Shown: positions 43,435 through 55,253, counted from the stretch's first letter. The stretch is 64,000 nt of DNA from an uncultured Prevotellaceae bacterium (GCA_900314755.1 OMWH01000011.1:1-64000); one strand, 5' to 3'. Program-made: numbers and translations. Notes: a model not told the origin generated them from the letters alone.

Positions 43435-44909
43435 TTCATGAGTTTTGTATGTGTTTCAATGCGTTGGTCGCTCTCTATGGCACGTCCCATTTCCTGCGGG
43501 TTGGCTGGAATCTTATGTATGGTGAAATCGGGTGTATTATAAGAGTCCATTAATTCACGATAGTATTTTTTGGGATGTCGCTGAGGGAGCATGAACGGTT
43601 TGGTAGCTTTTCCGTTCTTATCGAATGAGGAGAAATAGAGGCGGGTATATAGCCCGTCATCCCGTCTGCTGGTAAAGAGGAACCAATGCCCATTGGCAGA
43701 CCATTCATGTAGGCTCTCCGAGCGGGTGCTGTTCACTTCGCTCATCGGGCGTGTCTCTCCTGTCTTTAGGTCAAGGAGCCATAAGTCTGCTTCTGGGTGC
43801 CAGACTGAAAAGTAACCATAGTTGATCAGTGAGTACATGACATAACGTCCATCTGTGCTGAGCCGTGGCCATGTTACACTTTTCTTCATGCTATCTGCCC
43901 GGATCAGGGTATCCACTTCTTGTCCCAACTTTCCCGTCCGTTCATCAAAGGCAACCCGGCAAAGGTTATAACGCTGTTTCTGGAACTCCTGTGGATAGGT
44001 GCGTTGTAATGCTGTGGTGAAATAAAGCCATCGCCCATCAGGGGAGAAGGTAGGGCAGTTCTCTGACCATGCTGTGGTCATGATCAGTGAGTCACGAAGG
44101 ATGGTCTGTGTCTCCGTGTCATAAACAAACACATTGGAACTGTTATCATAGACTTCAATCAGTTTGGGGTTGCCCATGTGGAAAGCCTGTGCGGTCTTGT
44201 TGGTGGAGAAGGCAATATAGCGACCTCCAGGATGCCAACTGGGATAAACCATCGAGCCTCCTAAGGTGTCATTCTTGGCTTTCAGGAGTTCTGTTTGACC
44301 TTGTCGTTGGATGACAGTCGCCCCATGGGCACCTCTTACATGAAAGACAGATTGTCCCGGGTGCGTGCTGCTATTCGTATGACAGTTCACACACATGCCT
44401 GGTATTTGTGAGGTTTTCAGTAATGGTGTCTCCTCAAAATTCGACAGACAGCGTTGCCAGATACCCATCAGTCCGTACATAGAATAGCTGGGAGCGATAC
44501 GCCGGTAGGTAATGCCCCATTCACCCAGTGGTAGGGGGCTGACATTGATGCTAAAAGACTTATAACTTGTCCATTGTCCCTCTTTTCTTGCTGTCACATG
44601 AACATTCAGTTGTCCACCCTTGTTCCTTGTCAGCAGTTGGTGCCATTCATCAATATCGAAATCAGTATCCTCACCAGCACTTGTTACTTGGCCGCCTTTA
44701 GACCCTTCTACTGTTACGCAAATCCAGTCAACGGCTTCATCAGTCATGGCAAAGTTGAGTGGAGCAATCTCTGTTGGAACTGTCACACCGACGTAATCAG
44801 GATAGATGTCAGGTTGGTTGCCCGACTCCTTCACATGGTCTGGTTGTGGCTGGCATGCTACCAGAAGCAGTAGCATCATCGATATGACTATTTTGAATGG
44901 AAACTTCAT
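43431..44909 (-). CDS. CxxCH-containing beta-propeller (PD40/TolB-like) lipoprotein, copy b
   Basis: I start at the ATG at 44909 (492 residues), 13 nt after the upstream stop, which gives a lipoprotein signal LVAC with Cys19. An N-terminal domain (about 30-165, YPDYVGVTVPTEIAPLNF) precedes CVNCH at 173-177, a c-type heme motif or a metal/disulfide site. A PD40/WD40-like propeller follows (about 215-450, YPSWHPGGRYIAFSTN, CPTFSPDGRWLYFTT, WPRLSTDGRYVMYS). It is a paralog of the protein at 48366-49862, with CxxCH at the identical position. Function is not known; relatives are sometimes labelled cytochrome c biogenesis or TolB-like without evidence. It follows a membrane protein gene in the xylanase operon. 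Confidence 0.8.
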   Translation of the reverse strand: MKFPFKIVISMMLLLLVACQPQPDHVKESGNQPDIYPDYVGVTVPTEIAPLNFAMTDEAVDWICVTVEGSKGGQVTSAGEDTDFDIDEWHQLLTRNKGGQLNVHVTARKEGQWTSYKSFSINVSPLPLGEWGITYRRIAPSYSMYGLMGIWQRCLSNFEETPLLKTSQIPGMCVNCHTNSSTHPGQSVFHVRGAHGATVIQRQGQTELLKAKNDTLGGSMVYPSWHPGGRYIAFSTNKTAQAFHMGNPKLIEVYDNSSNVFVYDTETQTILRDSLIMTTAWSENCPTFSPDGRWLYFTTALQRTYPQEFQKQRYNLCRVAFDERTGKLGQEVDTLIRADSMKKSVTWPRLSTDGRYVMYSLINYGYFSVWHPEADLWLLDLKTGETRPMSEVNSTRSESLHEWSANGHWFLFTSRRDDGLYTRLYFSSFDKNGKATKPFMLPQRHPKKYYRELMDSYNTPDFTIHKIPANPQEMGRAIESDQRIETHTKLMK

Positions 44910-44922
44910 GCTTTTGATCTCT

Positions 44923-46158
44923 CTAATAGAACATGGCATCAGGTGTCATGTTATAGGTTTGACGTAAATATCTGCAATTAACATTCTGTTCAATGAGTTC
45001 GGGATGCTCTGCCATGTGGAGTGCTTCTTGTGCCCATGAACGGTAGAAAGGGGCTTGTTCCAGCATCAGCGCATATTTTTTAACCAACTCATATCGACCA
45101 GTGATAAGACTTGTCTCTGTGAGTCGTTTCAAGGCACGTCCGCTATAGTTGTAATTGGGGAAAGATACCAAGGCTTCATAGGCGGCTCTTTGGGACATGT
45201 TGACCCAACCTAATTTCAGATATAAGTCACTCATGAGAAAGGAGGAACAACAACTCGACAATGACCCCCAAGTGTCACGAATACATTGGCGTAACTCTCC
45301 TTCTCCCGTGTTCCATTGCTGCCATTGCGCTAACAGAACGGCATAGTGGCAGGAATGCTTTTGTGGAGGATTCTCTTGTGCTACAGCGAGTAGTCTTTCC
45401 CATAATCCCAAGTGTACTAACAGGTCATATTGTTGCTCTTCTGCCACACCTATAAATCCGTCTTGTACTTTGTAGTCGATGCCTGCGAAGATATCACGTA
45501 AAGGACGGTTGGAATGAGGAGCATATATCAGGATAACACCTGTCAGCAGTACTGCCAGGAGCCCCATTCGCAACAACCCTTTGCCGATGGCAGGACGCTG
45601 CTGGCTGAACAGAGACCATGGTGCGAATAGGGGTAAAAGTATGCAGACTGGTCCTGCCAACCACCAATCTGCTAACATCAATACAATTGTCGTTGGGAAA
45701 GTCCCTTTTCCCTGCTTAGGAATGAGTAGTGAACAAAGCAATGTCAGACATACTGCCATTGGCAATGTCATCTGTACGTTGATGTCTCGTAGCGACAGCC
45801 AGAGGAATATCAGGGGAATCAATGATACAAAATATAACCATAGCGGGCATAAGGTTCCTCGATGATATTTCCATATACGGTAGACGACGAGCCACCATAG
45901 CCAGATCATTGCCAAAACCAACAAGGCGGTAATGATTGCTCCCCAAAGGATATAGTAATAAAACTGGACGAAAAACTCTCCTATATAACGTGCTAATCCA
46001 CCGGGTTCTGACAGGCGGATCCCTAAATAGTCTATACTGCACAACCATAACTGAGACTGCTCACGGGCAGTCATCAGCCATGGTTGACAATAGCAGAGGA
46101 AGCCAAAAACAATGGCTGCTAATGCTATACTTGTTATCAGAAAAGTGACTCTTCTCAT
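44923..46158 (-). CDS. Polytopic membrane protein with helical C-terminal domain (DUF6057-like), copy b
   Basis: The 411-residue product has about 6 transmembrane helices in residues 1-215 (for example TFLITSIALAAIVFGFLCY and LLVLAMIWLWWLVVYRIW), then a soluble, TPR-like helical part (about 230-411). It resembles, from memory, the Bacteroidota family called DUF6057; no function is established. It starts 5 nt after the GH10-CE1 stop and is followed by the CxxCH propeller protein. A longer relative (610 residues) precedes the other propeller gene at 49862. Confidence 0.75.
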   Translation of the reverse strand: MRRVTFLITSIALAAIVFGFLCYCQPWLMTAREQSQLWLCSIDYLGIRLSEPGGLARYIGEFFVQFYYYILWGAIITALLVLAMIWLWWLVVYRIWKYHRGTLCPLWLYFVSLIPLIFLWLSLRDINVQMTLPMAVCLTLLCSLLIPKQGKGTFPTTIVLMLADWWLAGPVCILLPLFAPWSLFSQQRPAIGKGLLRMGLLAVLLTGVILIYAPHSNRPLRDIFAGIDYKVQDGFIGVAEEQQYDLLVHLGLWERLLAVAQENPPQKHSCHYAVLLAQWQQWNTGEGELRQCIRDTWGSLSSCCSSFLMSDLYLKLGWVNMSQRAAYEALVSFPNYNYSGRALKRLTETSLITGRYELVKKYALMLEQAPFYRSWAQEALHMAEHPELIEQNVNCRYLRQTYNMTPDAMFY

Positions 46159-46163
46159 CGGGA

Positions 46164-48365
<2,202 letters not shown>

Positions 48366-49862
48366 TTATCTATGGAGTCGGGGTACATACTTCACAGCAA
48401 CGCCTTCCTTCTTTAAGACGTCGGCAAAGTCCTGAGGCTTAATCGTAACAGGTGATTTTGTGAATTCCGGCACATTATAGCACTTCAGGAACTGACGGTG
48501 GTAGTCTGGGTCTGCCGTAGGTAACTCAAAGGGCTTACTCGCCTTACCGTCCTTATCGACATGAGAAAAGAAAGGGCGAGTGTAGTTGCCGTCGTCACGC
48601 CTGCTGCTGATGACCAGCCATCTGCCGTTACTCGACCATGCGTGGTAACTCTCTGTCTCTGGCGAGTTACATTCCTTCATGGGCCGCACTGAACCTGTCC
48701 GCAGGTCCATGACCCACAGGTCGGCATCACGATGCCAGATATGGAATACCCCATAGGATGCCATCGTGAACACGAGCCATCTGCCATCGGGTGAGATGCG
48801 TGGTAAGGTGGCACTTAGGTTGAGTGCAGCGGCATCAAAAACCAGTTGACGTTCCCCAAACTGCATCGTCTCCGGGTTGAATGCTTTCTTATAGAGGTTG
48901 TATTTCAGTTCCATGCCTCTCTCGACAACCTCAGTGACTGACCCTGTGGAGTCCTTACGTTCGAAGTGGGCACTACAGTAGTAGAGTGTCTTACCATCAG
49001 GAGCCCAGAAGGGGAATACCTCGAACTCGTTGGGGGCGTTCTCAATATGGGTGACCTCGTTCTTCTCTACGTCGTAGGCAATCATGTCACTCTCAGAGTC
49101 GAATACTTCAATCTTGTTGGGATTTGTGACGTGGAAACTTTGGTGTGTCTTGTTGGTGGAGTAGACGATGAGTTTCAGCCACGGATGCCAGGCGGGATAG
49201 ACACCAGTCGAGATCAGGGAGTCGTTCCGCATATTGATCTTCTGTACTTTACCATCATAGACTATCACCGTACCGCCTTGGTTCTGGCGGGCATGAAACT
49301 GCATCCGTCCGGGGTTATACTGCTGGTAGTGATGACAGTTGATACACTGTCCTGCACCTTCCACACTGCACAGCATATTGTCGTAGATTACTCGTTCGTC
49401 ATAGTTCTCTAAGCAACGCTGACTAATGGTTAGTTCCTCATAACCCACATACGATGGAGATATCAGACGGTAACTCAACCATGCGTCAATACTGTCGTTG
49501 GATACGAGGATATTAAATGGCTTATAGCGCATCCACTGGTCGTCATGACGGGCATACACCTCCACTGTCATCGCTTTGTCACGAGCCAATGCTGTCAATG
49601 CCCGCCAGTCGTCCTCGTCAGGTTGTATCTTGTCACCTCCGAAAAGGTATTCCGTATCACCTACTGTATAGCGTGCCACCATCTCGTCGGCACCACCATT
49701 CATCTCGAAGGTCAGGGGTGCGATATTGACGGGTACGGTCACATTGATATAGTCGGGATAGATATCGGGTAACGACCGTGATGCCGTATATTCCTCAGGT
49801 ATCCGTGGACCGCATGCCGTTAGTAGCACGGCGGCTATGAAGGGAAGCAGTTGTCTCATCAT
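48366..49862 (-). CDS. CxxCH-containing beta-propeller (PD40/TolB-like) lipoprotein, copy a
   Basis: The 498-residue lipoprotein has the lipobox LLTAC (Cys17), an N-terminal domain (YPDYINVTVPVNIAPLTF) and CINCHH at 173-178, followed by a beta-propeller with YPAWHPWLKLIVYSTN, FPFWAPDGKTLYYCS and LPRISPDGRWLVFT repeats. It is a clear paralog of the protein at 43431-44909, sharing layout, CxxCH position and the phrase RRDDG-YTR near the end. The start codon overlaps the stop of the upstream membrane-protein gene (TGATG), so the two are translated together. Its function is not known. If the motif binds heme, the protein would be an exported mono-heme propeller cytochrome; if not, the pair of cysteines may form a disulfide or metal site. 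Confidence 0.82.
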   Translation of the reverse strand: MMRQLLPFIAAVLLTACGPRIPEEYTASRSLPDIYPDYINVTVPVNIAPLTFEMNGGADEMVARYTVGDTEYLFGGDKIQPDEDDWRALTALARDKAMTVEVYARHDDQWMRYKPFNILVSNDSIDAWLSYRLISPSYVGYEELTISQRCLENYDERVIYDNMLCSVEGAGQCINCHHYQQYNPGRMQFHARQNQGGTVIVYDGKVQKINMRNDSLISTGVYPAWHPWLKLIVYSTNKTHQSFHVTNPNKIEVFDSESDMIAYDVEKNEVTHIENAPNEFEVFPFWAPDGKTLYYCSAHFERKDSTGSVTEVVERGMELKYNLYKKAFNPETMQFGERQLVFDAAALNLSATLPRISPDGRWLVFTMASYGVFHIWHRDADLWVMDLRTGSVRPMKECNSPETESYHAWSSNGRWLVISSRRDDGNYTRPFFSHVDKDGKASKPFELPTADPDYHRQFLKCYNVPEFTKSPVTIKPQDFADVLKKEGVAVKYVPRLHR

Positions 49863-51694
49863 CAGAAGTAGGTCAGTTCGTTCAACAGGAAATAGTCAAA
49901 ATAGAAGGTATCGCCATATAGCGGATAGAGATTCTGTCGTGCCTCCAGTTTCGATTTGCCGTCATACAAGCGGTATTGTTCCATAAAGCGCTCATAAGTC
50001 TCTTTCACCCCAGCATCGAAAGGTAGGGTTAGTGCCTCTGGGCGGTCTTTGTGGGCGAAAAGGTAGACCGCCTCTTGGTAATAGCGGGGGATAGGTCGGT
50101 TGGGATGCAGTTGAGTGTATTTGGAAAACTGTCGCCAGAACTGATCGCTCTTTTTCGTCCATAGGGTAGCGAGCAGGCATTGCTCTTGGAAGTAGGGGTC
50201 GTCGGCATCCGTGTCTGCCATGATACCCATCAGGTATTTCTCCGTATAGCCGTTGTCGGCTCCCACCATATCCTTGTATTGCATCATGTGCAGGATGGGG
50301 GCTGTCTCACGAGCCTCCACGATATGCTTGGGATGACGTTGCAGGTCTTCCAGTAATTGTGCCCAGTGGTCGTAGTAGAGCGCGTGTTTCAGCAGTCCTG
50401 TGTATTTCAGCATCACCTTGCTGTCGCCATTGAGCAAGGCGGTACGTGCCAGGTAGGTCAGGTGGTTGATGCGCCAGCCATATTCCACACCAGCCTCTAT
50501 GCAGAGGTGATGGCTGTCGTTCATCATGCCGTAGTTATAGTAGATCATGCTGCCCACCAGTTGTGATGCCTGAATGGGGAAGGGGGATGCCGGACGTTGT
50601 GAACCACCAGGGTAGCGATACATCTCCGTGCTTTGTCGTCCTAAGCGTGCGAGAGCGAGGTTGCGCATCATGACGATGGCTCGTGTCGGCTCTTCCTGTT
50701 GTCTTGTCGCCTCCTTCAAGACATCGTTCCAATGGGTATACTCCACATAGTGCATCATCGCTACCTCATGGTGGAAGTTCTCGTCTTTAAACCAACTGAG
50801 TGTCACGCCAGCCATCATCACTACTCCAAGTACTGTTTGTGTAGCGATAGAAAAGAATGGTTTTTCCAGATAATTCTTCATTTTCCTTCCTACACCAACG
50901 ACCAGCAAGAGGAAGAAACCAGCCAACAGGTAGTAGGGGATATAATAGTTGGGATAGTTTTCCACAATGCGGAAAATGGGGAGTCCCACCCAATAGATAT
51001 TCACGATGTTCGTCTGGTAGTACACGAAGCGGTAGTAAAGCAAAGGCATTGCCACCACGATCAATACTGCCAAGATTGTGTTTATCACGGCAATACCTCG
51101 TGTTTCCTCCAACCGCCAGGTCCAGATACCCATCAACAAGGTTGCCGCCAAGGCATAGATACCCACCAGCGGATAACCTACGATGGTGGTTGTCACCAGG
51201 AGAATCTGTCGTGTGCCATAGCGGGTAGGTAGTCGTCTGTATGCCCATAGCAGGGCAGCGACCATTGTCGTACCGATGGTAGGAGCGAAGAACCAGCCCC
51301 GGAATTTGATGACGTATATCCAATAGCCCATGTCGACATCCGCCACCAATAAAAGTGCCACAGGAATCAGCAGCAGGGCTCCCCAACGGGTGGGAATCTG
51401 GAACGCATGTTTTAGAATCCACAGTAGTAACAACCACCAACTGCAGAGCATCAGCACCCCTACCCATGGCTGGTAGAGAAACTGGGTGAAGAAAGTACCC
51501 AGCCAGGTCAGTAGTCCACCTGCCACCACCATCTGTTGCTTGAAATACATGGGTGTCCACAGGAACAGGCTCAGTTCCTGAATCTTCCATAGCAGGTGAT
51601 ACTCCCACAGCAACAAAGCCCCTGCCGTTACGACAAGAGTCCCCAGCCATACGACCATGTCTGGATAACGCTTCAGTAAGTGCTTTCCCTTCAT
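49862..51694 (-). CDS. Polytopic membrane protein with helical C-terminal domain (DUF6057-like), copy a
   Basis: The 610-residue product has about 9-10 transmembrane helices in residues 15-320, then a large soluble helical domain (about 325-610) with TPR-like pairs and many Tyr, His and Trp residues. The C-terminus reads YFDYFLLNELTYF. It resembles the family catalogued, to my memory, as DUF6057; nothing is known of its role. It is the first gene of the operon that goes on to the propeller lipoprotein and GH10-CE1, and its promoter carries the shared direct-repeat motif. A shorter relative is at 44923. Confidence 0.78.
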   Translation of the reverse strand: MKGKHLLKRYPDMVVWLGTLVVTAGALLLWEYHLLWKIQELSLFLWTPMYFKQQMVVAGGLLTWLGTFFTQFLYQPWVGVLMLCSWWLLLLWILKHAFQIPTRWGALLLIPVALLLVADVDMGYWIYVIKFRGWFFAPTIGTTMVAALLWAYRRLPTRYGTRQILLVTTTIVGYPLVGIYALAATLLMGIWTWRLEETRGIAVINTILAVLIVVAMPLLYYRFVYYQTNIVNIYWVGLPIFRIVENYPNYYIPYYLLAGFFLLLVVGVGRKMKNYLEKPFFSIATQTVLGVVMMAGVTLSWFKDENFHHEVAMMHYVEYTHWNDVLKEATRQQEEPTRAIVMMRNLALARLGRQSTEMYRYPGGSQRPASPFPIQASQLVGSMIYYNYGMMNDSHHLCIEAGVEYGWRINHLTYLARTALLNGDSKVMLKYTGLLKHALYYDHWAQLLEDLQRHPKHIVEARETAPILHMMQYKDMVGADNGYTEKYLMGIMADTDADDPYFQEQCLLATLWTKKSDQFWRQFSKYTQLHPNRPIPRYYQEAVYLFAHKDRPEALTLPFDAGVKETYERFMEQYRLYDGKSKLEARQNLYPLYGDTFYFDYFLLNELTYF

Positions 51695-51712
51695 GTCAAG
51701 TTTTTCTGGCTA

Positions 51713-51784
51713 CAAAGGTACAAAAACCTTCTGAAACCTTTTTTCCCTCTTGTAACAATTATTTTTGTAGATGTTACTTAATGG
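51713..51784 (-). promoter_or_regulatory. Promoter of the membrane protein-propeller-xylanase operon with candidate HTCS site
   Basis: On the minus strand TACCTTTG (51713-51720) is the -7 box. Exactly 29 nt upstream is GTTACAA (51750-51756), and 14 nt farther GTAACAT (51771-51777), preceded by CCATTAA. This direct repeat with a 21-bp period matches that at 56942-56969. No TTTG -33 box is seen. Confidence 0.55.
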
Positions 51785-51963
51785 TTATCCCATTTGTTTC
51801 GGACCTTTAGAAAACCACCGTTTTTGGTGTAAAGATGTTAAAACGAAAAAAGGGATGCTAAATGTCATCCCAAGAGGCTATCCGTTCCACACGATTCTGA
51901 ATCAACAAGAATACGAGGAGCAAATATTATCCACAACAGGAATCAAGAACCTGTCCCAGTGAT

Positions 51964-52239
51964 TCATTTTTTTGGCTTTCCATCATTATTTAACTCTTCC
52001 TCCAATCGTGGCAATATTTTTTGGGCTCTGGCATGTCCTTGCTCTGCAGCCTTTCTATACCAATATACCGCTTGCTTGGGGTCTTTGGTAACGCCAACGC
52101 CTTTAAAATAGCAATAGGCTAAACGAAATTGGGCACTTACAACTCCTTGTGCTGCCTTTTCCTTTAACTCACTAATTGGCTGTGCTGAACAACAGAGAGA
52201 AAAAAACACAGTAAGCAATAATACTAATAATTTCTTCAT
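51964..52239 (-). CDS. Small exported Sel1-repeat protein
   Basis: The 91-residue product has a signal peptide (about 1-19, ending CSAQ) and about two Sel1-like repeats (AAQGVVSAQFRLAYCYFKGVGV and DPKQAVYWYRKAAEQGHARAQ), followed by a charged tail. Sel1 repeats are TPR-like protein-binding units. It has its own strong promoter at 52266-52296. It is unrelated in sequence to the xylan genes beside it, and its partner is unknown. The 269 nt between its stop and the next gene hold only a promoter and the candidate HTCS site. Confidence 0.8.
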   Translation of the reverse strand: MKKLLVLLLTVFFSLCCSAQPISELKEKAAQGVVSAQFRLAYCYFKGVGVTKDPKQAVYWYRKAAEQGHARAQKILPRLEEELNNDGKPKK

Positions 52240-52265
52240 AACTTCATATTTTATGGTTTTGAGGT

Positions 52266-52296
52266 CAAAGGTACAACTTTTCTCTCAAAAGACAAA
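52266..52296 (-). promoter_or_regulatory. Promoter of the Sel1-repeat gene
   Basis: On the minus strand TTTG (52293-52296), a 19-nt spacer and TACCTTTG (52266-52273) give a near-perfect Bacteroidota promoter, about 27 nt before the ATG. It lacks the direct repeat seen at the xylan promoters. Confidence 0.7.
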
Positions 52297-52365
52297 ATAT
52301 TTGGTCAGGAAAGTGGGGGTATCAGAGTTCCACTATTTTCTTACACGTAAATTTTTATTTTTAAT

Positions 52366-52444
52366 ATCACAACATCACCAAAATGGTGCAAATGGCGATG
52401 TACAAAGGGATTGAGGTGGTGATATTAGTGGTGATGTTTGTGAT
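52366..52444. repeat. Imperfect inverted repeat in the Sel1-GH31 gap
   Basis: ATCACAACATCACC at 52366-52379 is answered by GGTGATGTTTGTGAT at 52430-52444, with one extra base, across a 50-nt centre. No open reading frame with a recognisable product occupies this part of the 553-nt gap between the Sel1 and GH31 genes. Confidence 0.45.
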
Positions 52445-52520
52445 GTTTTATGTCGTTTTTGCCCTTAAAAGCGATGAAAAACGCAACATTTTTTGTGAGT
52501 TGATACTATAACGAAAAGAT

Positions 52521-52651
52521 ATTCCCACGAAGGGAATGATGGATTCCCACGGAGGGAATGATGGATTCCCATGGAGGGAATAAGTCGGAAGGTACCGGCT
52601 CCGTGGGTCGAAGGTGCCGGCTCCAAGGGTCGAAGGTGCCGGCTTCAAGGA
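52521..52651. repeat. Two adjacent sets of three 22-bp tandem repeats
   Basis: Set A (52521-52584) has units of the form ATTCCCACGAAGGGAATGATGG, each with an internal ATTCCC/GGGAAT inverted repeat. Set B (52585-52651) has units of the form TCGAAGGTGCCGGCTCCAAGGG; its first unit is 23 bp and carries ACC for GCC. There are no spacers, so this is not a CRISPR array. It lies downstream of GH31. Confidence 0.8.
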
Positions 52652-52700
52652 GTGATGAAGTATATCTTTAATCCTTTTGGTTTCAGGTTTCAATCCTTCA

Positions 52701-52764
52701 AAACACCTACCTCGCTTCAAACCCTTTGTACAAGGACGTTTGAAGGTGGCAGGGGTAGGTGTTT
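52701..52764. terminator. Long nested hairpin downstream of GH31
   Basis: AAACACCTACC (52701-52711) pairs with GGTAGGTGTTT (52754-52764). Inside, CTTCAAAC (52715-52722) pairs with GTTTGAAG (52738-52745) and CCTT with AAGG. Six T follow on the plus strand and four on the minus. It probably ends the GH43-GH31 transcript. Confidence 0.6.
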
Positions 52765-52792
52765 TTTCGAATCTCGCGAAATTTTCACGCAA

Positions 52793-55246
52793 TCAGCGGA
52801 CAACGGTCTGTTTTCCTTTGTAGTTGATGGTCTTGACAAGACCGTCGGGTAGGATGATACGGAACTTACGTGATTTCTGCATGGTGGGGAATTGTCCCTC
52901 TCGCTTGCTGATTGTCAGTCGGAGTGTTGCCTCGTCCCATTGGAAGCGGATGCGAGAGCAGGCTCCCTGTTCGTAGTCGTTGGTCTCTCCGTCGTCCTCA
53001 TAGAGGCAGAAGGTGGCATCGGCACCAGGGTAGATATAGATACTCAGGGCATTGTCTTCCGACTTGTCGGCAAGGGGTAGGATGCTGCCACCACGTACAA
53101 AGACGGGAATCTGTCGCTTGTCGACCGTCATGCTGACCGTTTGACCGCCCTCATAGTGTTTTCCTGTATGGTAGTCGTACCATCCTGCTGCATTTTTGGG
53201 AAGGTAGGTCTTCCATGCGGTTACGTTCGATTCTGTGACAGGACTGATCAGCAGCGACTTACCAAACATATACTCGTATTTTTGTTTTAGTGCCTCCGTG
53301 TCGGCAGGGAAGTCGAAGACGAGGGGGCGCATCAGGGTGCTTCCCTCGTTGGCGATAGCCGCCGCATAACTGTAGATATAAGGTTGCAGACGGTAACGCT
53401 CTTGCAGACACTGGGCGATGATGGCTTTTGCCTCTTCACCATAGTTCCACGGTTCCGTATTGCTCATATAGCTGTGAACACGCATCAGGGGCAGGTAGAC
53501 ACTCGTCTCTATCCAGCGCAGCATGCGGTCGATATAGTCTTGGTTGGTATACTGGTCGTTAGGACGGAAGAAACCGCCAGCGTCATACGTCCACCAGGGG
53601 ACACCTGCCGCTTGCATACCCAGACCTGCCGTGATCTGCCGGCGGAACGTCTCCCAGTCGTTGCCCACGTCACCCGACCACATGGCGGAGCCGTAGCGTT
53701 GGATACCTGGGAAACCGCAACGGGTCAGTATCATAGGACGCTGCTGGGGACGGTCATGACGAAGTCCCTCATACACGGTCTTGTTGACCAGCAAGGGATA
53801 GACATTACGCACCTGTTCACCCGTCCATCGTCCATGATTCACCATCCTGCCTGCAAGGTCGTCGTTCTCCGGTTCTGTGGCATCCTGCCACCACGCATCG
53901 ATACCTAATGGCAACAGTCTCTCACGGAAATTCCTCCAATAGGCTGCTGCAGCGTCGGTGTTGAAGAAGTCTATCCAGTCGGTGCCTGGGATATAATAGT
54001 TGTCACGTAGCATTTCCTTACCCACTTCAGAGTTTTTGTCAATCTTCGACCATACAGAGAGCATCAAGCGGATATCCATCTGATGCAGACTGTCTGTCAG
54101 TGCCTTTGGGTCAGGATAGTACTGCTCGTCAAACTGCATGGAGTTCCATCCGTATTTCCCCCAGTACTGCCAGTCTTGCACGATCATGCTGATAGGTAAC
54201 TGCTCCTCGCGGAACCGTTTTGCCGTCTGCAGGATCTCGTCAGAGGAGTGGAACCGCTCCCTGCAATGGATATAGCCCAATGCCCAGTCGGGGATGAGGG
54301 GTGCCTTGCCCGTCAGTTCACGATAGGATGCGATAATCTCGTCGGCACTGCCGATGAATACGGTATAGTCGACTGCCGTGGCGACAGGTGAGTGGAAGAC
54401 CGTCTCGTCATTGACCACCTTATAATAAAGGACAGGAGCGTCACCCTTGGCAAGCTCTGCCGTTACCTGATGTTGTCCTTTCTCCAGATGTACGATGGTG
54501 GAGGTGGTTGGTGGCAACCATACGTTCTGCATCTCTATGACGGTCTTGCCGTCGATAGTGAGGTTATGGCGGCGTGCCATCTTCTGTCCGACATCGAGCA
54601 GGAGGGTATAGTCCCCCTCTTGGTCTACCGTCAGCGATGCCTGATAGATGTTACGTTCCCTGACTTCCTGTTTTCCGCCTTCTGTAGAGGTGACATTGAC
54701 AACCTCCTTTGCCCCTGTGCCTTCCATCTTCTGGAGCTTCACCTGTTGACTTGCCGGGTTGAAATCAGTGAGTCCGTAGTTATTCCATAGGATACCATAG
54801 CCCTTACTGGATATCAGCATGGGCAGACTGATCTGGGTATTTACTTGGGTAAGCCGGCGGGACAGTCCCCGGACGTTACTATAGCCGTCCTGAAACTGTC
54901 CGAGTCCAAAGAGGTACTCGTCCTGGGGGGATGAGAAGACAAGGGTAGCCTCTCCGTCCTGGAACTGATGGCGGGTAGCAGTGAAAACGGTGTTGCCCTT
55001 CTTATCCGCAATGCGTACCATCCCTTTCTGATGGTCGACAGCCACCTTGATGTCCCCCGCCACTTCGTCGTGCTTGACATACAACCAGTCGGGCAGGTCA
55101 TGGGTGGTCTCCCCCTGTGTATATTGGATACGTACAGCATTGGGGGCAACGGTCTTGAACGTCAGTTGTCCCTTCCCGAAAGGGATTGTCTTTGCTTGCA
55201 GGGACACACTCAACAAGAGTAGTCCCCATAGAAATAGTCGTCTCAT
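52793..55246 (-). CDS. GH31 alpha-xylosidase/alpha-glucosidase with PA14-like insert
   Basis: I start at the ATG at 55246 (817 residues), which gives a signal peptide (MRRLFLWGLLLLSVSLQA); the longer open frame upstream overlaps the GH43 gene. An N-terminal beta-domain carries a PA14-like insert (about 205-315, QASLTVDQEGDYTLLLDVG). The GH31 barrel has the nucleophile Asp455 (WWQDATEP) and acid Asp526 (WSGDVGND). PA14 inserts are typical of Bacteroidota alpha-xylosidases, so removal of alpha-xylosyl or alpha-glucosyl side groups is likely. It follows the GH43 gene by 7 nt. Confidence 0.88.
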   Translation of the reverse strand: MRRLFLWGLLLLSVSLQAKTIPFGKGQLTFKTVAPNAVRIQYTQGETTHDLPDWLYVKHDEVAGDIKVAVDHQKGMVRIADKKGNTVFTATRHQFQDGEATLVFSSPQDEYLFGLGQFQDGYSNVRGLSRRLTQVNTQISLPMLISSKGYGILWNNYGLTDFNPASQQVKLQKMEGTGAKEVVNVTSTEGGKQEVRERNIYQASLTVDQEGDYTLLLDVGQKMARRHNLTIDGKTVIEMQNVWLPPTTSTIVHLEKGQHQVTAELAKGDAPVLYYKVVNDETVFHSPVATAVDYTVFIGSADEIIASYRELTGKAPLIPDWALGYIHCRERFHSSDEILQTAKRFREEQLPISMIVQDWQYWGKYGWNSMQFDEQYYPDPKALTDSLHQMDIRLMLSVWSKIDKNSEVGKEMLRDNYYIPGTDWIDFFNTDAAAAYWRNFRERLLPLGIDAWWQDATEPENDDLAGRMVNHGRWTGEQVRNVYPLLVNKTVYEGLRHDRPQQRPMILTRCGFPGIQRYGSAMWSGDVGNDWETFRRQITAGLGMQAAGVPWWTYDAGGFFRPNDQYTNQDYIDRMLRWIETSVYLPLMRVHSYMSNTEPWNYGEEAKAIIAQCLQERYRLQPYIYSYAAAIANEGSTLMRPLVFDFPADTEALKQKYEYMFGKSLLISPVTESNVTAWKTYLPKNAAGWYDYHTGKHYEGGQTVSMTVDKRQIPVFVRGGSILPLADKSEDNALSIYIYPGADATFCLYEDDGETNDYEQGACSRIRFQWDEATLRLTISKREGQFPTMQKSRKFRIILPDGLVKTINYKGKQTVVR

Positions 55247-55253
55247 GATGGAA

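Noticed and set aside
51771..51962. 63-residue open frame on the plus strand between the membrane-protein gene and the Sel1 gene
   Set aside because: No promoter or known motif; it overlaps the conserved regulatory repeat of the opposite-strand promoter.
52521..52651. Possible CRISPR array
   Set aside because: The 22-bp units touch each other with no unique spacers, and no cas genes are present in the window.
52448..52792. 114-residue open frame in the gap after GH31
   Set aside because: It runs through tandem repeats and a terminator hairpin and has no coding-like composition.
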